From: an uncultured bacterium
Lineage (GTDB): Bacteria > Bacteroidota > Bacteroidia > Chitinophagales > CAIOSU01
DNA: 8,079 bases
Direction of reading: 5' to 3'
NCBI GenBank assembly: GCA_903861055.1
Contig: CAIOSU010000156.1
Location: 1-8,079, forward strand
Under the pieces are notes generated by a model. The model saw nothing but the letters and a program-made list of their open reading frames with translations. It was not told the origin of the DNA and searched no databases. Shown in pieces: positions 5,103-8,079 of the stretch (the first letter of the stretch is position 1; each line of letters starts with the position of its first letter). Made by a program: the position numbers and the translations under genes.

Positions 5103-6651
5103 AAAACGGCACATCGTCATCATCTTCCGTAGGCTTATTCATTTTGCTTTGGCGAACGATGGCGTTAGAGTTGAAATCGTTGAAGTCTTCTTCGCTTGGG
5201 CGAGGGATTGGGCCGCTTCCCATGGCATTGAAGCTATCGTCCTCTAAGTCCATAAATTTGGCAAACTTGCTCACGAACTTGGTACGTACCGTTTCTAGCG
5301 CACCATTTCGGTGCTTGGCTATGATTACTTCGCCCACGCCTTTCAGGCTCATGCCATTCTCGTCAGTATCCATACCATAGTACTCGGGGCGGTATAGGAA
5401 AATTACCAAATCCGCATCTTGCTCAATCGCACCCGATTCACGAAGGTCACTCAATTGCGGGCGCTTGTCGCCGCCACGGGTTTCTACCGCACGGCTTAAC
5501 TGTGACAGGGCTATAACCGGTATCTGCAATTCCTTCGCTAGGGCTTTTAATCCTCGTGAAATGGAGCTAATTTCTTGTTCACGGTTGCCACCGCCTTTGC
5601 CATCGCCGCTGCCGCCCGTCATTAGCTGCAAGTAATCTACAATAACCATTTGTATGTCGTGCTGCATTTTCAACCGGCGGCACTTGGCACGCAGCTCAAA
5701 AATGTTAATTGCCGGGGTATCGTCAATATATATCGGCGCATCGCTCAAGCAATCAATCTTGTGGGTCAATTGTTCCCATTCCCACTTCTCCAACGTACCA
5801 CGGCGTAGCTTGTCGCCTGGTATTTCGGCCTCCATGCTTATCAACCTATTTACCAACTGCAACGAGCTCATCTCCAGCGAGAACAAAGCTACCGGCTTCT
5901 TAAAATCGACTGCAGCATTGCGGGCAATGGCCAATACAAAAGATGTTTTACCCATACCTGGGCGGGCAGCAGTAATAATCAAATCCGATTTTTGCCATCC
6001 ACCCGTCAACCTATCCAAGGCCGTGAAACCAGTAGGCACACCAGTAAGGCCGTCTTCTTGGTCGCGAAGGTCTTCTATTTGTTTAATGGCTTGGCTCAAT
6101 AGGCTGCTCATGCTATCATAGCTGCGGCTCAAGTTTTGCTCCGCTACCGAAAATAGGTTTTGCTCTGCCTTGTCCAATAGCTGAAAAACATCTGTGGTAT
6201 CTTCATACGAGTCGCGGATGATTTCGCTGCTGATGCGAATCAATTCACGTTGAATGTGTTTCTGGCTGATGATACGGGCATGGTGCTCTACGTTGGCAGC
6301 CGAGGCTACCTTATTGGTAAGCCCAGTTATGTACATCAACCCGCCCGCCTCTTCCATCACACCAAGCTTCTTCAACTCTTCGCTAACAGTAAGCATGTCA
6401 ATAGGTTGCGAGGCACCAAACAAACTTAAAATGGCTCGGTATATATGCTGGTGGCTGTTAACGTAAAAGCTATCTGGTTTCAGAATATCGATTACGGTGC
6501 TCACGGCATCTTTTTCCAACATTAAAGCACCCAATACGGCCTCTTCCAAATCGCGGGCCTGCGGCGGCACCTTTCCAAACTCCGAGGTCTCGAAATTCTT
6601 CTTGCGGTCGGTAAAAGAGCCTCTTCGGGTAGTATTTTGTTGGTCGGCCAT
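5101..6651 (-). CDS. dnaB: Replicative DNA helicase DnaB
   Basis: 516 residues from the ATG at 6651. DnaB is the hexameric 5'-3' helicase that unwinds DNA at the replication fork and recruits primase. N-terminal domain about 28-175 (VPPQARDLEEAVLGALMLEK); linker; RecA-like domain with DGLTGVPTGFTALDRLTGGW (200-219), Walker A ARPGMGKTS (229-237, Lys235), Walker B MVIVDYLQL (335-343, Asp339), the ALSQLSR motif (381-387) and the arginine-finger region AKHRNG (445-450). Length is normal for Bacteroidota. An upstream in-frame ATG at 6702 would add 17 residues but lies above the -7 element at 6695-6688, so the shorter start is chosen. The C-terminal 45 residues are acidic and low in complexity, ending DDDDVPF, like the tip of SSB. 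There is no intein; the P-loop is intact. Confidence 0.97.
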   Translation of the reverse strand: MADQQNTTRRGSFTDRKKNFETSEFGKVPPQARDLEEAVLGALMLEKDAVSTVIDILKPDSFYVNSHQHIYRAILSLFGASQPIDMLTVSEELKKLGVMEEAGGLMYITGLTNKVASAANVEHHARIISQKHIQRELIRISSEIIRDSYEDTTDVFQLLDKAEQNLFSVAEQNLSRSYDSMSSLLSQAIKQIEDLRDQEDGLTGVPTGFTALDRLTGGWQKSDLIITAARPGMGKTSFVLAIARNAAVDFKKPVALFSLEMSSLQLVNRLISMEAEIPGDKLRRGTLEKWEWEQLTHKIDCLSDAPIYIDDTPAINIFELRAKCRRLKMQHDIQMVIVDYLQLMTGGSGDGKGGGNREQEISSISRGLKALAKELQIPVIALSQLSRAVETRGGDKRPQLSDLRESGAIEQDADLVIFLYRPEYYGMDTDENGMSLKGVGEVIIAKHRNGALETVRTKFVSKFAKFMDLEDDSFNAMGSGPIPRPSEEDFNDFNSNAIVRQSKMNKPTEDDDDVPF

Positions 6652-6687
6652 TGTTAAGTTAGTGTTAGGTGCTTTTTGCAAGGGGTT

Positions 6688-6695
6688 CAAAGATA
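6688..6695 (-). promoter_or_regulatory. Bacteroidota -7 element (TATCTTTG) for dnaB
   Basis: On the minus strand TATCTTTG (6695-6688) fits TAnnTTTG exactly. Transcription would start near 6682, giving a leader of about 30 bases before the ATG at 6651. It excludes the longer in-frame start at 6702. No convincing TTG is seen 17-19 bases upstream; the nearest TTTG is 27 bases away. Confidence 0.6.
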
Positions 6696-7091
6696 CCACC
6701 ATCAGGTCTATTTAAAAGAACGCAAAGCCGATTAAAATAATGCAAAATTTCTCCACCCAGTTACAAACAAAATCATTCCCAATTTGGCTACTCATAACCC
6801 TTGGTATTCATAGAGTAAGCTGTGGCGCAGTTGGTGTTCTCCACATCTGTTGATAACCCAAAATATAGTTGTGCACATCGTTGGTTTTTACTGAGATTTT
6901 TACGGCGGCGATAAATTTGCGAAGTGTTTAATTTGAATAAAATAACCATAAAACATCAAGTGTTACGATAATATCAATCAATGAAGCGTTGATAATGAGA
7001 ACCTTCAAAGCCTTGAGGTAAAAAGCGAAGCGACAATTTAACAAGCCCATAGTAGTGGAATCCGAAGGTGATTTTTTCAGCCAAAAAACGC
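6696..7091. other. Divergent noncoding region between dnaB and lepA
   Basis: About 400 bases with stops in all frames and no gene recognised on either strand. It holds a pair of DnaA-box-like sites (6837-6856), one isolated plus-strand match to TAnnTTTG (TAAATTTG, 6912-6919) with no gene directly after it, and a small bulged hairpin (ACCTTCAA...TTGAGGT, 7001-7019) without a T-run. The spacer is longer than two simple promoters need. Confidence 0.6.
6837..6856. promoter_or_regulatory. Possible pair of DnaA boxes in inverted orientation
   Basis: TTCTCCACA (6837-6845) and TGTTGATAA (6848-6856) are each one mismatch from the DnaA box TTATCCACA or its complement, and face each other across 2 bases. 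A further looser site, TTGTGCACA (two mismatches), lies about 15 bases to the right. They could bind DnaA in the dnaB upstream region. Neither box is perfect, so this is tentative. Confidence 0.35.
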
Positions 7092-7099
7092 TAATTTTG
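7092..7099 (+). promoter_or_regulatory. Bacteroidota -7 element (TAATTTTG) for lepA
   Basis: TAATTTTG fits TAnnTTTG exactly. A T-run (7072-7077) stands where a -33 element would be, but without the usual TTG. Only six bases separate the element from the lepA ATG, so the transcript probably begins at or next to the start codon. Confidence 0.6.
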
Positions 7100-7105
7100 C
7101 AGTCT

Positions 7106-8079
7106 ATGAAGAACATTCGCAACTTCTGTATAATAGCGCATATTGACCATGGCAAGAGTACATTGGCCGACCGATTGCTTACCCTTACCAAAACGGTGGG
7201 CGAGCGCGAGATGCAAGACCAGGTGCTCGATAACATGGATTTGGAGCGGGAGCGTGGCATCACTATCAAGAGCCACGCCATACAAATGTATTACCCACAC
7301 AATGGCGAGGAGTACACCTTTAACCTGATAGATACTCCCGGCCACGTCGATTTCTCTTATGAAGTATCACGTGCCTTGGCTGCCTGCGAGGGTGCTTTGT
7401 TGCTGGTGGATGCCTCACAAGGCATACAAGCACAAACCATAAGCAACCTTTACCTAGCCATCGAAAATAACCTTGAAATCATCCCGGTGATTAACAAGAT
7501 TGATATGGACGGCGCCATGATTGAGGAAGTAACCGACCAGATTGTTGACCTTGTAGGTTGCAAAGCCGAAGACATACTATTGGCCAGCGGTAAAACCGGC
7601 ATTGGCATGGAGGAGATTTTGGCTGCCATAGTTGAGCGCATTCCGGCCCCTAAAGGCGACCCAGAAGCCCCATTGCAAGCCTTAATTTTCGATTCGTTCT
7701 TCAACCCTTTCCGTGGGGTGGTGGCTTATTTTAGAATCATAAACGGCACATTAAAGAAGTTTGATAAGGTAAAATTTGTGAATACGGGCAAAGTATACGT
7801 AGCCGATGAGGTAGGTATCCTTCGTTTTAAAGACGAACCCAAAGAAAGCATCAGTGCCGGAAACGTAGGTTACATTATTACTGGCATAAAGGTTTCAAGG
7901 GAGATTAAAGTAGGTGATACTATAACGCACTTTTCTAGCTCGGCCCCAAGTATTAAGGGTTTTGAGGATGTGAAACCTATGGTATTTGCGGGTATTTACC
8001 CAATTGACAATGACGATTTTGAGGAACTTCGCGAATCGTTAGAGAAGTTGCAATTGAACGACGCCTCGTTGATATTTGA
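7106..8079 (+). CDS. lepA: Elongation factor 4 (LepA), N-terminal 324 residues
   Basis: The frame is open from the ATG at 7106 to the right edge and stops in mid-codon, so about 270 of the usual 595-600 residues are missing. LepA is a ribosome-associated GTPase related to EF-G that acts on stalled or mistranslocated ribosomes. All GTPase motifs are present: AHIDHGKST (11-19), RGIT (50-53), DTPGH (76-80), NKID (130-133) and SGKTG (161-165). They are followed by the start of domain II, FNPFRGVVAYFRI. The sequence MKNIRNF at the start is the conserved LepA N-terminus, so the start is secure. The last three bases in the window read TGA but are out of frame, not a stop. Divergent from dnaB. Confidence 0.97.
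   Translation, partial: MKNIRNFCIIAHIDHGKSTLADRLLTLTKTVGEREMQDQVLDNMDLERERGITIKSHAIQMYYPHNGEEYTFNLIDTPGHVDFSYEVSRALAACEGALLLVDASQGIQAQTISNLYLAIENNLEIIPVINKIDMDGAMIEEVTDQIVDLVGCKAEDILLASGKTGIGMEEILAAIVERIPAPKGDPEAPLQALIFDSFFNPFRGVVAYFRIINGTLKKFDKVKFVNTGKVYVADEVGILRFKDEPKESISAGNVGYIITGIKVSREIKVGDTITHFSSSAPSIKGFEDVKPMVFAGIYPIDNDDFEELRESLEKLQLNDASLIF

Noticed and set aside
5654..6121. Plus-strand open frame of 155 codons
   Set aside because: Antisense to the conserved RecA-like part of dnaB; no recognisable protein.
5101..6651. Intein or frameshift in dnaB
   Set aside because: DnaB often hosts inteins, but here Walker A, Walker B and flanking motifs are contiguous at normal spacing and total length is normal.
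6928..7281. Minus-strand open frame of 117 codons covering the lepA start
   Set aside because: Most of it is antisense to the conserved lepA GTPase domain; no domain or promoter supports it.
8077..8079. Apparent TGA stop at the right edge truncating lepA
   Set aside because: The three bases are out of the lepA frame: the frame reads TTT then GA, the first two bases of the next codon, so the gene runs on past the window.

Overview
The window looks like chromosomal DNA of a member of the phylum Bacteroidota. The evidence is: TAnnTTTG promoter elements close upstream of three genes (the -7 consensus of this phylum); no Shine-Dalgarno sequences; a ccmB-ccmC-ccmD order with a CcmC of the type ending in the SLHPGNGGNP loop; and a solitary HsdR_N-like protein of a kind I recall as common in this phylum. 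Order or genus cannot be fixed from the sequence. Seven protein genes are visible, two of them cut by the window edges. No rRNA, tRNA, CRISPR or insertion sequence was seen.

Layout. 1-825 (minus) is the N-terminal part of a secreted CocE/NonD-type serine hydrolase. A 244-base divergent spacer with two short tandem-repeat arrays separates it from a plus-strand cluster: ccmB (1070-1744), ccmC (1752-2828), ccmD (2809-3063) and a glutamate dehydrogenase gene (3053-4486). The last three genes overlap their upstream neighbours or lie within a few bases of them, so this is very likely one operon. It pairs heme/cytochrome c maturation membrane proteins with a central nitrogen-metabolism enzyme. A convergent spacer built of 7-base repeats follows, then a small HsdR_N-like PD-(D/E)xK gene (5024-4566, minus), a second 7-base repeat spacer, and dnaB (6651-5101, minus). 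A divergent 454-base noncoding region, with a pair of DnaA-box-like sites, separates dnaB from the 5' part of lepA (7106 to the right edge).

The genes are mostly housekeeping and I do not see a complete new defence or mobile system. The points most worth a second look are: (i) the glutamate dehydrogenase resembles the animal mitochondrial enzyme and has an antenna-like C-terminal insertion; (ii) CcmC has an Ig/IPT-like domain inserted in its first periplasmic loop; (iii) DnaB ends in an SSB-like acidic tip, DDDDVPF; (iv) period-7 repeat arrays, two of them head-to-head, fill three of the spacers and bracket the HsdR_N-like gene; (v) ccmB and lepA have -7 promoter elements only 8 and 6 bases before the start codon, which predicts leaderless or nearly leaderless mRNAs.
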